Source: Sinomonas notoginsengisoli
GTDB taxonomy: Bacteria > Actinomycetota > Actinomycetes > Actinomycetales > Micrococcaceae
Assembly: GCF_021554725.1 (NCBI RefSeq)
Contig: NZ_JAIZDP010000007.1
Coordinates: forward strand, 62,001-126,000
Reading direction: 5' to 3'
Length of the DNA: 64,000 nt
The notes under the pieces were generated by a model that was not told the DNA's origin, did no database searches, and saw nothing but the letters and a program-made list of their open reading frames with translations. A program made the position numbers and the translations under genes. The first letter of the stretch is position 1, and each line of letters opens with the position of its first letter. Shown in pieces: positions 42,568 through 50,475 of this stretch.

Positions 42568-44469
42568 CTACTCGGCGCCCTCCGTGTATCCGGCCGCAGT
42601 GGCTGTCAGCTCCGAGAACTGGGTCGTGTAGAGCTCCGCGTAGCGTCCGTCGGCGGCGAGGAGTTCGCCATGGGTGCCGCGCTCCACGATCGTGCCGCCC
42701 TCGACCACAAGGATCTGGTCGGCCGCCCGGACCGTGGAAAGCCGGTGCGCGATCACAATGGCGGTGCGGCCCTCGAGTGCCTCCCCCAGGGCGGCCTGGA
42801 CGGCGGCCTCGTTCGTCGAGTCCAGAGCGGCCGTCGCCTCGTCGAGGATCACCACCCGCGGCGCCGCGAGCAGGAGCCGCGCAATGGTCAGCCGCTGGCG
42901 CTCGCCGCCCGAGAGGCGGTAGCCGCGCTCCCCCACCACAGTCTCGAGGCCGTCCGGCAGCGAGCGCACCATGTCCTCGAGGCGCGCTCGGCGCAGCACC
43001 TTCCACAGGTCTGCCTCCGTGGCCCCCGGCCGCACGAGGCGCAGGTTCGAGGCGATGCTCTCGTGGAACAGGTGTCCGTCCTGGGTCACCATCCCTACCG
43101 TGCCGCGCATCGAGGCGAAGGTTGTGTCGCGCACGTCGGTTCCGCCGATCCGCACGGCCCCGGAGTCGACGTCGTACAGGCGCGAGAGCAGCTGGGCGAT
43201 CGTCGACTTCCCAGCCCCGGAAGACCCCACGAGCGCAATGGTCTGCCCCGGCTGGACCCGGAATGAGACCCCGTGCAGCACCTCCTCGCCTCCGCGGGCG
43301 TCGAGCACGGCAACCTCCTCGAGCGAGGCGAGGGAGACTTTTTCCGCACTCGGGTAGGAGAACCGCACGTCGTCGAACTCGACTGCCACGGGGCCGCCGG
43401 GAAGGGGTCGCGCGCCGTCCTTCTCTCTGATGAGGGGCGTGAGGTCGAGCACCTCGAACACGCGCTCGAAGCTCACGAGCGCGCTCATGATCTCCACCCG
43501 CGCATTGGAGAGGTTGGTGATCGGCGCGTACAGGCGAGTGAGGAGCAGTGCGAGCACGACGACGTCCCCCGCCGCGAGCTGCCCGCCGATCGCGAGCCAT
43601 CCGCCCACCCCGTAGACGAGCGCGAGCGCGAGGGCCGAGACGAGAGTCAGTGCGGTAATGAAGGTGTAGGAGAGCATTGAGGAGCGGATCCCGATGTCCC
43701 GCACGCGCCGGGCGCGCACGGCGAACTCGCGCGACTCCTCGTCCGGCCGGCCGAAGAGCTTGATGAGCGTCGCGCCAGGGGCGGAGAAGCGCTCCGTCAT
43801 CTGGGTGCTCATCGCCGAGTTGTGCGCGGCGGCCTCGCGGCGCAGGTCGGCGACGCGGGCACCCATGCGGCGCGCCGGAACGAGGAAGACCGGCAGGAGG
43901 ATGAGGGCCAGGACAGTGACCAGCCACGACTTCTGGGCCATGACGGCTACGGTGAGGATGAGCGCGACTGCGTTGCTCACGACGCCGGAGAGGGTCCCGG
44001 CAAACGCGGCCTGAGCCCCGATCACGTCATTGTTGAGCCGGCTGACGAGCGCACCGGTGCGGGTGCGCATGAAGAACGCGATGGGCATCTTCTGCACATG
44101 GTCGAAGACTGCACGGCGCAGGTCGAGGATCACGCCCTCCCCAATCGTCGCCGAGAGCCACCGCGTGAGCATTCCGAAACCCGCATCGGCGAGCGCGACC
44201 AGCGCAATCAGCGCTGCGAGCCAGACCACCGTGGACACGGATGCGCTGGACACGATCGCGTCGACGACCTGGCCGGCGAGCACCGGGGTCGCGACCGCAA
44301 GGAAGGCCGTGACGATCGAGGCCAGCACAAAGGCAACGAGCCGGGCGCGGTGCGGCCGAGCGAAGTCGAGGACGCGCCGGAGGGTCTCGCGGCTGAAGGG
44401 GCTCTTCCCGCCTTGGGCGCGCGAGATCTGGTGCAGCGAGCTCCACGCCGCACTCTGCATGCTGCTCAT
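42568..44469 (-). CDS. ABC exporter, fused membrane and ATPase domains
   Basis: A 633-residue half-transporter. Six membrane helices in residues 40-330 (LVAFVLASIVTAFLAVATPV first), then the ATPase with Walker A GSSGAGKST near 425, signature LSGGERQRL, Walker B VVILDEATAALD and the H-loop IVIAHRLSTV. ATG at 44469 has an AGGAG SD. An in-frame ATG at 44574 would translate the leader hairpin and is rejected. Multidrug or lipid export is likely. The mRNA leader contains a terminator-like hairpin. Confidence 0.9.
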   Translation of the reverse strand: MSSMQSAAWSSLHQISRAQGGKSPFSRETLRRVLDFARPHRARLVAFVLASIVTAFLAVATPVLAGQVVDAIVSSASVSTVVWLAALIALVALADAGFGMLTRWLSATIGEGVILDLRRAVFDHVQKMPIAFFMRTRTGALVSRLNNDVIGAQAAFAGTLSGVVSNAVALILTVAVMAQKSWLVTVLALILLPVFLVPARRMGARVADLRREAAAHNSAMSTQMTERFSAPGATLIKLFGRPDEESREFAVRARRVRDIGIRSSMLSYTFITALTLVSALALALVYGVGGWLAIGGQLAAGDVVVLALLLTRLYAPITNLSNARVEIMSALVSFERVFEVLDLTPLIREKDGARPLPGGPVAVEFDDVRFSYPSAEKVSLASLEEVAVLDARGGEEVLHGVSFRVQPGQTIALVGSSGAGKSTIAQLLSRLYDVDSGAVRIGGTDVRDTTFASMRGTVGMVTQDGHLFHESIASNLRLVRPGATEADLWKVLRRARLEDMVRSLPDGLETVVGERGYRLSGGERQRLTIARLLLAAPRVVILDEATAALDSTNEAAVQAALGEALEGRTAIVIAHRLSTVRAADQILVVEGGTIVERGTHGELLAADGRYAELYTTQFSELTATAAGYTEGAE

Positions 44470-44491
44470 GAGTTCTCCTGAACGTGAAAGA

Positions 44492-44530
44492 CCCGCCGAC
44501 TCGCGATTGGGGGGTGCGCGAGCCGGCGGG
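44492..44530 (-). promoter_or_regulatory. Terminator-like hairpin in the ABC exporter leader
   Basis: On the transcript, CCCGCCGGCTCGCG (44530-44517) pairs with CGCGAGTCGGCGGG (44505-44492), 14 bp with one mismatch and an 11-nt loop, and is followed at once by TCTTTCACGTT, only 22 nt before the ATG. The position suggests attenuation control. Confidence 0.5.
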
Positions 44531-44587
44531 CTAAATCCAGCATAGGCCAGCTGCAGGCCGGACGTAAAATTCATCTCTGCCCATCAG

Positions 44588-44593
44588 TAGAAT
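44588..44593 (+). promoter_or_regulatory. -10 box for the double-HTH gene
   Basis: TAGAAT, with no clear -35. The overlapping ATTCTA on the other strand may serve the ABC exporter, giving a back-to-back promoter. Confidence 0.35.
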
Positions 44594-44654
44594 CGATCTG
44601 CAGAACGTCGGCACGTGCGGGAACAGTCCCGGCGGGCGCATACAAGGGGGGTCC

Positions 44655-45407
44655 ATGCCGGTTTCAGCTCTCGTCTTCCGGGACTGGCTGCAGGAGCTCG
44701 CTCCGGGACGGTCCGCGGCGGATGTATGCCGTCGCTCTGGGCTCAAGCGCAGCACACTCGCCCAGCAGATGGTTCGCGGGAAGGTCACGGAGGCCACGGT
44801 GGTGGCGATTGCCCGCGCCTATGGCGAGAATCCGGTTGTCGGCCTCGCTCGCTTCGCCCCGTACAAGGACCTCGCTGCAAGCACCGCCGCACCCACCGAC
44901 GCAGAACTGCTGAGCCAGGTCTCCACGTCGCGGCTCCTCACGGAGCTGCTGGTGCGCAGCGGCGAGCTCGCCGAGCTTCGCGCAGGCCCCTCCGGGGCGC
45001 ACATCCCCCATGACCGCCTCGACTGCACCACCTGCGAGCCTGACGTGCGGCACTGGGTGGACGCGATTGACGACGGCGACCTCCGCCACCGCGTGAGCGA
45101 CGCCGCGGGGATCGCCCCCCAGAACTTCTCCGCCCAGCTGCGCGCAAACCGTCTCAGCCCCGAGCTTGCCGTCAGCACTGCGCGCGAGGCCGGCGTCGGT
45201 CTCCGCAACGGGCTCGTGGTGACTGGGCTTGTCACAGCGCAAGAGGCCGGATGGCCCGGCGAGGTGTGGGAGGGAGCAGTGCGGCGCCTGCCGGACGCCG
45301 AGCTGGCCTTCATGGCTGCCGACCGGCTCAGCCTGCTCGGCCGCGCCCTGCGCCGGCAGACCTCGGACGAGCGTGCCGTGCAGCGCGTGTGGGAGCACCT
45401 CGGGTGA
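44655..45407 (+). CDS. Putative DNA-binding protein with two XRE-like helix-turn-helix regions
   Basis: A 250-residue protein. First HTH at about residues 8-62 (SAADVCRRSGLKRSTLAQQM), and a second similar unit at about 128-190 (LRHRVSDAAGIAPQNFSAQL, then LSPELAVSTAREAG). The C-terminus DAELAFMAADRLSLLGRAL is helical. No peptidase, kinase or known sensor domain. The gene overlaps the next by 4 nt (GTGA), coupling it to a seven-helix membrane protein. Function unknown; a membrane-signal-responsive regulator is a working idea. Confidence 0.65.
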   Translation: MPVSALVFRDWLQELAPGRSAADVCRRSGLKRSTLAQQMVRGKVTEATVVAIARAYGENPVVGLARFAPYKDLAASTAAPTDAELLSQVSTSRLLTELLVRSGELAELRAGPSGAHIPHDRLDCTTCEPDVRHWVDAIDDGDLRHRVSDAAGIAPQNFSAQLRANRLSPELAVSTAREAGVGLRNGLVVTGLVTAQEAGWPGEVWEGAVRRLPDAELAFMAADRLSLLGRALRRQTSDERAVQRVWEHLG

Positions 45408-46102
45408 CCTGGCTCGCCTGGATTACCTTCGGACTGGCACTCGTGCTCGCAGCAGTCCGTATCCCTGCCGCCGTCAGGGGCCAGAACCGGCTCATGCTGG
45501 GCCTCTTCGCGCTGATCGCGGGAGCAGTACTGTTGAGCATCCAGGGCCCGTACCTGGCGATCGACGCCGCCTTGGGCGGGTTCAACCTCACCAATCTCGT
45601 CCTGAGGTTCCTCCTGTTCGCGATCTCGCTGCTGCTCGCCGTGCGGATCGCGCGCGCCTTCAACGCCCGGGACGCTCAGCACATCCTGCTCGGACCGTGG
45701 GGACTCGCGGCCCTCGGGCTCGTGTGCGTGGGGACGGTGGTGTCCTTCCTGCTCATGGGGGCCGTCCCCTCGAGCGTGGGACTCGGTGCAGGCGAGGACG
45801 AGCACTGGTTCGAGGCCTACGCGTCCTTGGGCCGCGTCTACCCGACGTTCACCGGCCTCGTGCTCCTCCCGTGCCTTGTCCGCGCCGTCCGGCTGCGCGG
45901 CCTAGGCGTGCTTCGAAGCGCTGCCGCCCTTCTCGCAGCGGGCTACGTTCTGCTCGCGCTGACGAACCTGTTCCCGCTCATGCCGGATGAGTGGGTAGCC
46001 GCGAAGCAGACCATGAACTACGGCTCCCTCCTGCTCCTGCTCACTGGCCTCGCAACTATCTGGATGGCCAGCGTCGTTACCCGCCGTCGTAGCGAAACAT
46101 AG
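45404..46102 (+). CDS. Seven-helix membrane protein, resembles the MAB_1171c membrane domain
   Basis: A 232-residue protein made almost only of seven membrane helices (WLAWITFGLALVLAAVRI first, YGSLLLLLTGLATIWMASVV last). The pattern IQGPYLAIDAALGGFNLTNL followed by a helix is like the N-terminal part of MAB_1171c-type actinobacterial membrane proteins, but the cytosolic C-terminal half of that family is missing. GTG start overlaps the stop of the HTH gene. Function unknown. Confidence 0.65.
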   Translation: MTWLAWITFGLALVLAAVRIPAAVRGQNRLMLGLFALIAGAVLLSIQGPYLAIDAALGGFNLTNLVLRFLLFAISLLLAVRIARAFNARDAQHILLGPWGLAALGLVCVGTVVSFLLMGAVPSSVGLGAGEDEHWFEAYASLGRVYPTFTGLVLLPCLVRAVRLRGLGVLRSAAALLAAGYVLLALTNLFPLMPDEWVAAKQTMNYGSLLLLLTGLATIWMASVVTRRRSET

Positions 46103-46250
46103 GGGTAAAATCCAGTCGCCGGAGGAACTGAATTCACATTTTCATTAGTTCATGCCACAATCATGAATGTGTGAACAAGCCCCTGCCGGGGGGACAGGGG
46201 TTCCGCATTGGGGGGATGAGTGGCGGCGGCCTTCGGGCCGCCACCACTCA
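46103..46250 (+). ncRNA. Possible small structured RNA between convergent genes
   Basis: A promoter-like pair TTCACA (46133-46138) and CACAAT (46156-46161), 17-bp spacer, would start RNA near 46168. The transcript would contain a CCCCTG/CAGGGG hairpin (around 46179-46200) and end in the 15-bp hairpin at 46217-46250. The region is AT-rich at its 5' end and also holds an imperfect 13-bp dyad (46133-46145 / 46163-46175). No conserved protein reads through it. Hypothetical. Confidence 0.3.
46217..46250. terminator. Bidirectional terminator with TTCG loop
   Basis: TGAGTGGCGGCGGCC (46217-46231) and GGCCGCCACCACTCA (46236-46250), 15-bp stem with one mismatch around TTCG. It includes the stop codon of the alpha-mannosidase. 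Confidence 0.7.
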
Positions 46251-49200
46251 GCCAAGTGAGGTGGCTTCCCTCGGCGCTGGCGCGTCAGAGGCGTTCGAAC
46301 GCCGCAGCCGCAGTGTCACAAGTTCGAACGGGCGCAGCCGCAGCCGCGCGGCACCGTCAAGCACCGATTCCACCGGCGTCGGGGCACCGCTGCCAGAGGG
46401 CCGTTCAAGCAGGTCCACCGCTGCGATGCCAACGCAGTCGAAGCCCGCACGCACCTCGACGGATGCCCGGGCGCCAAGAGACTCGTAGAGCCGCACCACC
46501 ACGTCCCCGGTCCCGTCCTCGGCCAGTTTCACTGCCTCGACCACCACTTGTGGATTGTCCAGCACCACGAGGGGTTCCACATCCCGCGCGCCGCGCACGA
46601 TCCGTTGCGGGAGGTTGACGTCGTAGCCCTCGCGAATGGCCTCGGCAATGTCCGCACCGGGCGTCACGACCGTCGTAAAGCTGTGGACCCCGGCGTCCGC
46701 AGTGGGATCGGGGAACAGCGGTGACTTCAGCAGCGAGAGGCGGACGGTCGTCGTCGTCCCTCCGTCTCCGCGCACGCTCCGCGTGACGTCGTGGCCATAC
46801 GACGTGCAGTTGGCGATCGCGATGCCGTAGTCCGGCTCGCCGACATGAATCCACCGGTGCGCGCAGATCTCGAACCGCGCCGCGTCCCACGAGGTATTGA
46901 CCGGGATGGGCCGGAAGACGTGGCCGAATTGGGTCTCGGACGCGCTGCGGTCCGCCCGCACGTCCAGGCCGAAACCAAGCTTGAGCAGCTTCTGGCGCTC
47001 GTGCCAGTCAACCTCGGTCTCGATCCGCAGTCCTCGGGCACCTGGAGCCAGGACGATCCGCTGCACCACGCTCGAGTTCCTGAATGCCCGGCGAACCTCG
47101 AGCACCGCGTCCGCGCCGGTGCCGACGGCCGGCGCCACCGAGGCCGCCGCCGTGATGGCCTCGACGTTGTGCCGGTAGAACTCGTCGAGGTCCCACGCGT
47201 CCCACTCGTTGGGCATGTCGCGGTGCAGCTCGAGGAGATTCCCGCGGGCGCCCGGGGCGATCGCGTTGCGGCCTGTCACTGCGTCCACGAGGCCCACGAG
47301 GAGGCCGTCGCTGTCGATCTCTGCGGTCATGGTGCCGTTCTCGAGGATCCATCCGCCCGCCCGCCCGGGCAGCACGCGCGCCGCACTGCCCGGACGCACG
47401 ACGGCGCCACCCCCCAGCGCGGGCACGCCACCTCGGGCGTGGGGGGCTGCGTTGAGGAGGATCTCCCGCTCCCCCGCCCCCACGAGCGTGCCCGCAGCGT
47501 CCGCGATGAGCCGATCGAGGTCATGGCCGATGGCCTCGTAGTTCCGCTCGGCATCCCGGTGCACCCATGCGATGGAGCTCCCGGGGAGGATGTCGTGGAA
47601 CTGCTGGAGCAGGACGAGCCGCCAGATCCGGCGCAGCTCCTCGGCCGGGTAGGGCGCCGCGGCGCGGACGGAGGCGGTGGCGCACCAGAGCTCGGCTTCG
47701 CGCAGGAGGTGCTCGCTGCGCCGGTTTCCGGCCTTCGTGCGGGACTGCGCCGTGTAGGTGCCGCGGTGCTTCTCAAGGTACATCTCGCCCGTCCACACGG
47801 GAGGGCTGGCGTACTCGGCCTCGGCCTCGTGGAAGAACTCGCGAGGCGTGCCCACGCGGACCCGGGGCGAGCCCTCCAGGTTGCTGTAGCGGCGCGCCGC
47901 CGCCATCATCTCGCGCGTGGGGCCGCCGCCGCCGTCCCCGAAGCCGAAGGGGACAAGTGAGACTCCTGCCCGCCCGTGCTCGCGGAAGGTCCGCTCCGCG
48001 TGGGCCAGGTTGGAGGCGCTCAGGTCCGAGCTGTAGGTGTCAGCAGGCGGAAAGTGGGTGAAGACGCGCGACCCGTCGATCCCCTCCCAGACAAAGGAGT
48101 GGTGCGGGAACCGGTTGATCTGGTTCCAGGAGATCTTCTGTGTGAGGAACCAGCGGCAGCCTGCCGCCCTCACGATCTGCGGCAGCGCGGCCGAGTAGCC
48201 GAACGAGTCTGGAAGCCACGCTTCCTCGCACTCAACACCGAGCTCCTCGAGGAAGAACCGCTTGCCCTCGACGAACTGGCGGGCCAAGGCCTCGCCGCCG
48301 GGCATGTTCGTGTCCGATTCGACCCACATGCCGCCCACGGGCATGAACCGCCCCTCGGCGACCTTCTCCTTGATCCGTTCGAAGAGGAGCGGATACCCGT
48401 CCCGGATCCATGCGAGCTGCTGTGCGGACGAGCAGGAGAACGTCAGGTCCGGGTCCTGGTCCATGAGCGCCACGACATTCGAAAAGGTGCGCGCGCATTT
48501 GCGCTGGGTCTCGCGCACGGGCCACAGCCACGCGGAATCGATGTGCGCATGGCCAGTCGCGACGATCCGGTGTGCGCTGGCCTCCGCGGGCGAGGTGAGC
48601 ACCTCCGCGAGCGCCGCGCGGCCGTCCGCGGCGGTGCCCGCCACGTCCTGGGGGTCCACGATGTCCGCCATGCGCTCGAGCGCCCGGAGGATCAGGTGGC
48701 GGCGGGGGCGGTCCATCGGCAGCTCGTGCATGAGGCCCCAGATGGCCGAGACGTCCTGGACGAGTTCCCAGACGGTGACGTCCCGCTCGGCGATGACGAG
48801 GGGGCCGAAGCGGTACAGAGGAGCGTCCCCGGCGGTATCCCTGTCCCCCAGGGGAGTCGGCTGGAAGAGCCAGCCGCCCGCAAGGTCCGGGTTCGCCGCA
48901 GCCTCGACGTAGAAGTCCACCTCCGGGCCGCCCCCGAGCGCCTCGAGCGGAACGTACCGGTTGCGGGGATTGAGGGCCTTGGCAATGCCGCCGTCAGGCA
49001 GCCACGCGAGGCCTTCGCACTGGAACCCGGGAAGCTGCGCGGTGTAGCCGAGGTCCACGAGGACCTCGACATCCGTGCCCGGTCCTCCCCAGCCCTCTGG
49101 CACTCGGCCCGTGAGGTGCAGCCACGTAGTCCCCCACGCTCGGCCCCATTCCTCGCCGGCATCAGCGGGGCGGAATGCCTGGGCGCGCGCCTGCTCGAAC

Positions 49201-49331
49201 GGAACGGGCTCACTCGGGGCATCCCAGCGCTCTACGGCAAGCGGAACCACGCGCCGGTAGACGGCGGGGAAGATCCGCTCACGGAAGAACCGGTCGATAC
49301 GGGCCTCGGTGATGAGCCGATCGTCATGCAC
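46248..49331 (-). CDS. GH38 alpha-mannosidase
   Basis: A 1027-residue cytosolic glycoside hydrolase family 38 enzyme. GH38 N-terminal core: GHAHIDSAWLWPVRETQRK near 270 (zinc His/Asp), catalytic nucleophile Asp in EAWLPDSFGYSAALPQI near 385, and WNQINRFPHHSFVWEGIDGS. C-terminal beta domains follow from about 640. The stop lies in a terminator hairpin. GTG start with GGAGG SD. It stands alone, with no sugar transporter or regulator beside it; a role in mannoside salvage is assumed from the family. Confidence 0.92.
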   Translation of the reverse strand: MHDDRLITEARIDRFFRERIFPAVYRRVVPLAVERWDAPSEPVPFEQARAQAFRPADAGEEWGRAWGTTWLHLTGRVPEGWGGPGTDVEVLVDLGYTAQLPGFQCEGLAWLPDGGIAKALNPRNRYVPLEALGGGPEVDFYVEAAANPDLAGGWLFQPTPLGDRDTAGDAPLYRFGPLVIAERDVTVWELVQDVSAIWGLMHELPMDRPRRHLILRALERMADIVDPQDVAGTAADGRAALAEVLTSPAEASAHRIVATGHAHIDSAWLWPVRETQRKCARTFSNVVALMDQDPDLTFSCSSAQQLAWIRDGYPLLFERIKEKVAEGRFMPVGGMWVESDTNMPGGEALARQFVEGKRFFLEELGVECEEAWLPDSFGYSAALPQIVRAAGCRWFLTQKISWNQINRFPHHSFVWEGIDGSRVFTHFPPADTYSSDLSASNLAHAERTFREHGRAGVSLVPFGFGDGGGGPTREMMAAARRYSNLEGSPRVRVGTPREFFHEAEAEYASPPVWTGEMYLEKHRGTYTAQSRTKAGNRRSEHLLREAELWCATASVRAAAPYPAEELRRIWRLVLLQQFHDILPGSSIAWVHRDAERNYEAIGHDLDRLIADAAGTLVGAGEREILLNAAPHARGGVPALGGGAVVRPGSAARVLPGRAGGWILENGTMTAEIDSDGLLVGLVDAVTGRNAIAPGARGNLLELHRDMPNEWDAWDLDEFYRHNVEAITAAASVAPAVGTGADAVLEVRRAFRNSSVVQRIVLAPGARGLRIETEVDWHERQKLLKLGFGLDVRADRSASETQFGHVFRPIPVNTSWDAARFEICAHRWIHVGEPDYGIAIANCTSYGHDVTRSVRGDGGTTTTVRLSLLKSPLFPDPTADAGVHSFTTVVTPGADIAEAIREGYDVNLPQRIVRGARDVEPLVVLDNPQVVVEAVKLAEDGTGDVVVRLYESLGARASVEVRAGFDCVGIAAVDLLERPSGSGAPTPVESVLDGAARLRLRPFELVTLRLRRSNASDAPAPREATSLG

Positions 49332-49424
49332 GTGCCTGCCTCCAGCCCGGAAAGTCCAATCAGTTGACTAACCTGTGGATCTACAAGCTACCCCGAAGTA
49401 CGCTCTGGCGGAACCGCCTGCCGG

Positions 49425-50285
49425 TTACGATACGGGCGCGAGCCGCTCATGCCCGGCGTACACATTGAAGCCTTCGCCCCTGCTGAACCCGATGAGGGTC
49501 ACGCCGGACTCCTCGGCCAGCTCGACGGCGAGCGTCGAGGGCGCGCTCACAGCGGCCAGGACAGGTATTCCCGCCATCGCGGCCTTCTGCACGAGCTCAA
49601 AGGATGCCCGCCCGGAGACCTGCAGGACCGTTCCGGACAGGGGCAGGCGCGCCTCACGCAGGGCCCAGCCGACCACCTTGTCCACGGCGTTGTGCCGGCC
49701 CACGTCCTCGCGCAGGCACTCGAGCTCCGCGCGGCTGCCCTCGTCGTGGACCGAGAACAGGCCGGCCGCGTGCACGCCGCCCGTCTTGTCGAACAGCGCC
49801 TGCGCCGCCCGGAGCCGAGCGGGCAGTCCGGCGACGAGCTCGGGCAGGAGGCGCACGGCGTCGTGCGCGGGACTGTGGCGCGAGTTCCGGCGAACCGCCT
49901 CGATCGAGTCCGTCCCGCAGATCCCGCACGCGCTCGAGGTCACGACGTTCCGGCCGAGGTCGGGCAGCGCAACGCCGGGGCGGAGCTGGGCGTCGACCAC
50001 ATTGAACGTCTGGTGGCCCTCGGCGTCCTCGCCCGCGCAGAACCGCTCGGAGACAATCTGCCCGGGTTCCCAGACCACTCCCTCGGAGATAAGGAACCCC
50101 GCCACGAGGTCGAAGTCGTCGCCCGGAGTGCGCATCGTGACGCTGTACTTGAGGGTGCCGGCAGGTCCCGTGAGGCGGATCTCGAGCGGCTCCTCGACCG
50201 CGAGCACGTCCTCCTTGTGGCGGACGGGATGCTCGCTGCCGAGGACGTACTTGTGCACCTTCCGGCGCTGGCTCAGACGGCCCAC
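49425..50285 (-). CDS. fdhD: Formate dehydrogenase accessory sulfurtransferase FdhD
   Basis: A 286-residue protein that delivers sulfur to the molybdenum cofactor of formate dehydrogenase. Blocks: PLEIRLTGPAGTLKYSVTMRTPGDD cluster (as shorter pieces at residues 33-56), the cysteine pair in SSACGICGTDSIEA near 120, EDVGRHNAVDKVVGWAL near 198, and SGRASFELVQKAAMAGIPVL. GTG start, AAGGAGGG SD. The formate dehydrogenase itself is not in the window. It links functionally to formate released by PurU. Confidence 0.93.
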   Translation of the reverse strand: MGRLSQRRKVHKYVLGSEHPVRHKEDVLAVEEPLEIRLTGPAGTLKYSVTMRTPGDDFDLVAGFLISEGVVWEPGQIVSERFCAGEDAEGHQTFNVVDAQLRPGVALPDLGRNVVTSSACGICGTDSIEAVRRNSRHSPAHDAVRLLPELVAGLPARLRAAQALFDKTGGVHAAGLFSVHDEGSRAELECLREDVGRHNAVDKVVGWALREARLPLSGTVLQVSGRASFELVQKAAMAGIPVLAAVSAPSTLAVELAEESGVTLIGFSRGEGFNVYAGHERLAPVS

Positions 50286-50323
50286 GGCACCCTCCTTACA
50301 TTGTCACCGGCAGACGCCTCAGC

Positions 50324-50398
50324 TCAATTGTCCCCCGCGTGCGCCACGGCCGTGGAGCCAGCCGTCTGCTTGCCGGCCACACGTGACTCGTTGCTCAT
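50324..50398 (-). CDS. Possible 24-residue small ORF upstream of fdhD
   Basis: ATG at 50398 with AGGA about 10 nt before it, TGA at 50324, product MSNESRVAGKQTAGSTAVAH plus four residues. It ends 39 bp before fdhD. It may be a leader peptide or chance. Confidence 0.2.
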   Translation of the reverse strand: MSNESRVAGKQTAGSTAVAHAGDN

Positions 50399-50475
50399 AG
50401 TGACCCATCCTGCCGCGCCGCGGCGACAATCTCGACCCAGTGCCCAGCATGCGGGCATCGCCGGGGCACCGGGGA

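Noticed and set aside
44470-44574. 35-residue N-terminal extension of the ABC exporter from ATG 44574
   Set aside because: It would translate the leader hairpin, is not like exporter N-termini, and the ATG at 44469 has a much better SD.
46171-46488. 105-codon frame starting GTG at 46171
   Set aside because: It runs through a terminator hairpin and antisense into the alpha-mannosidase; product is low complexity.
49358-49371. Operator before the alpha-mannosidase
   Set aside because: AATCAGTTGACTAA looked palindromic at first, but only 3-bp arms (AGT/ACT) are truly inverted.
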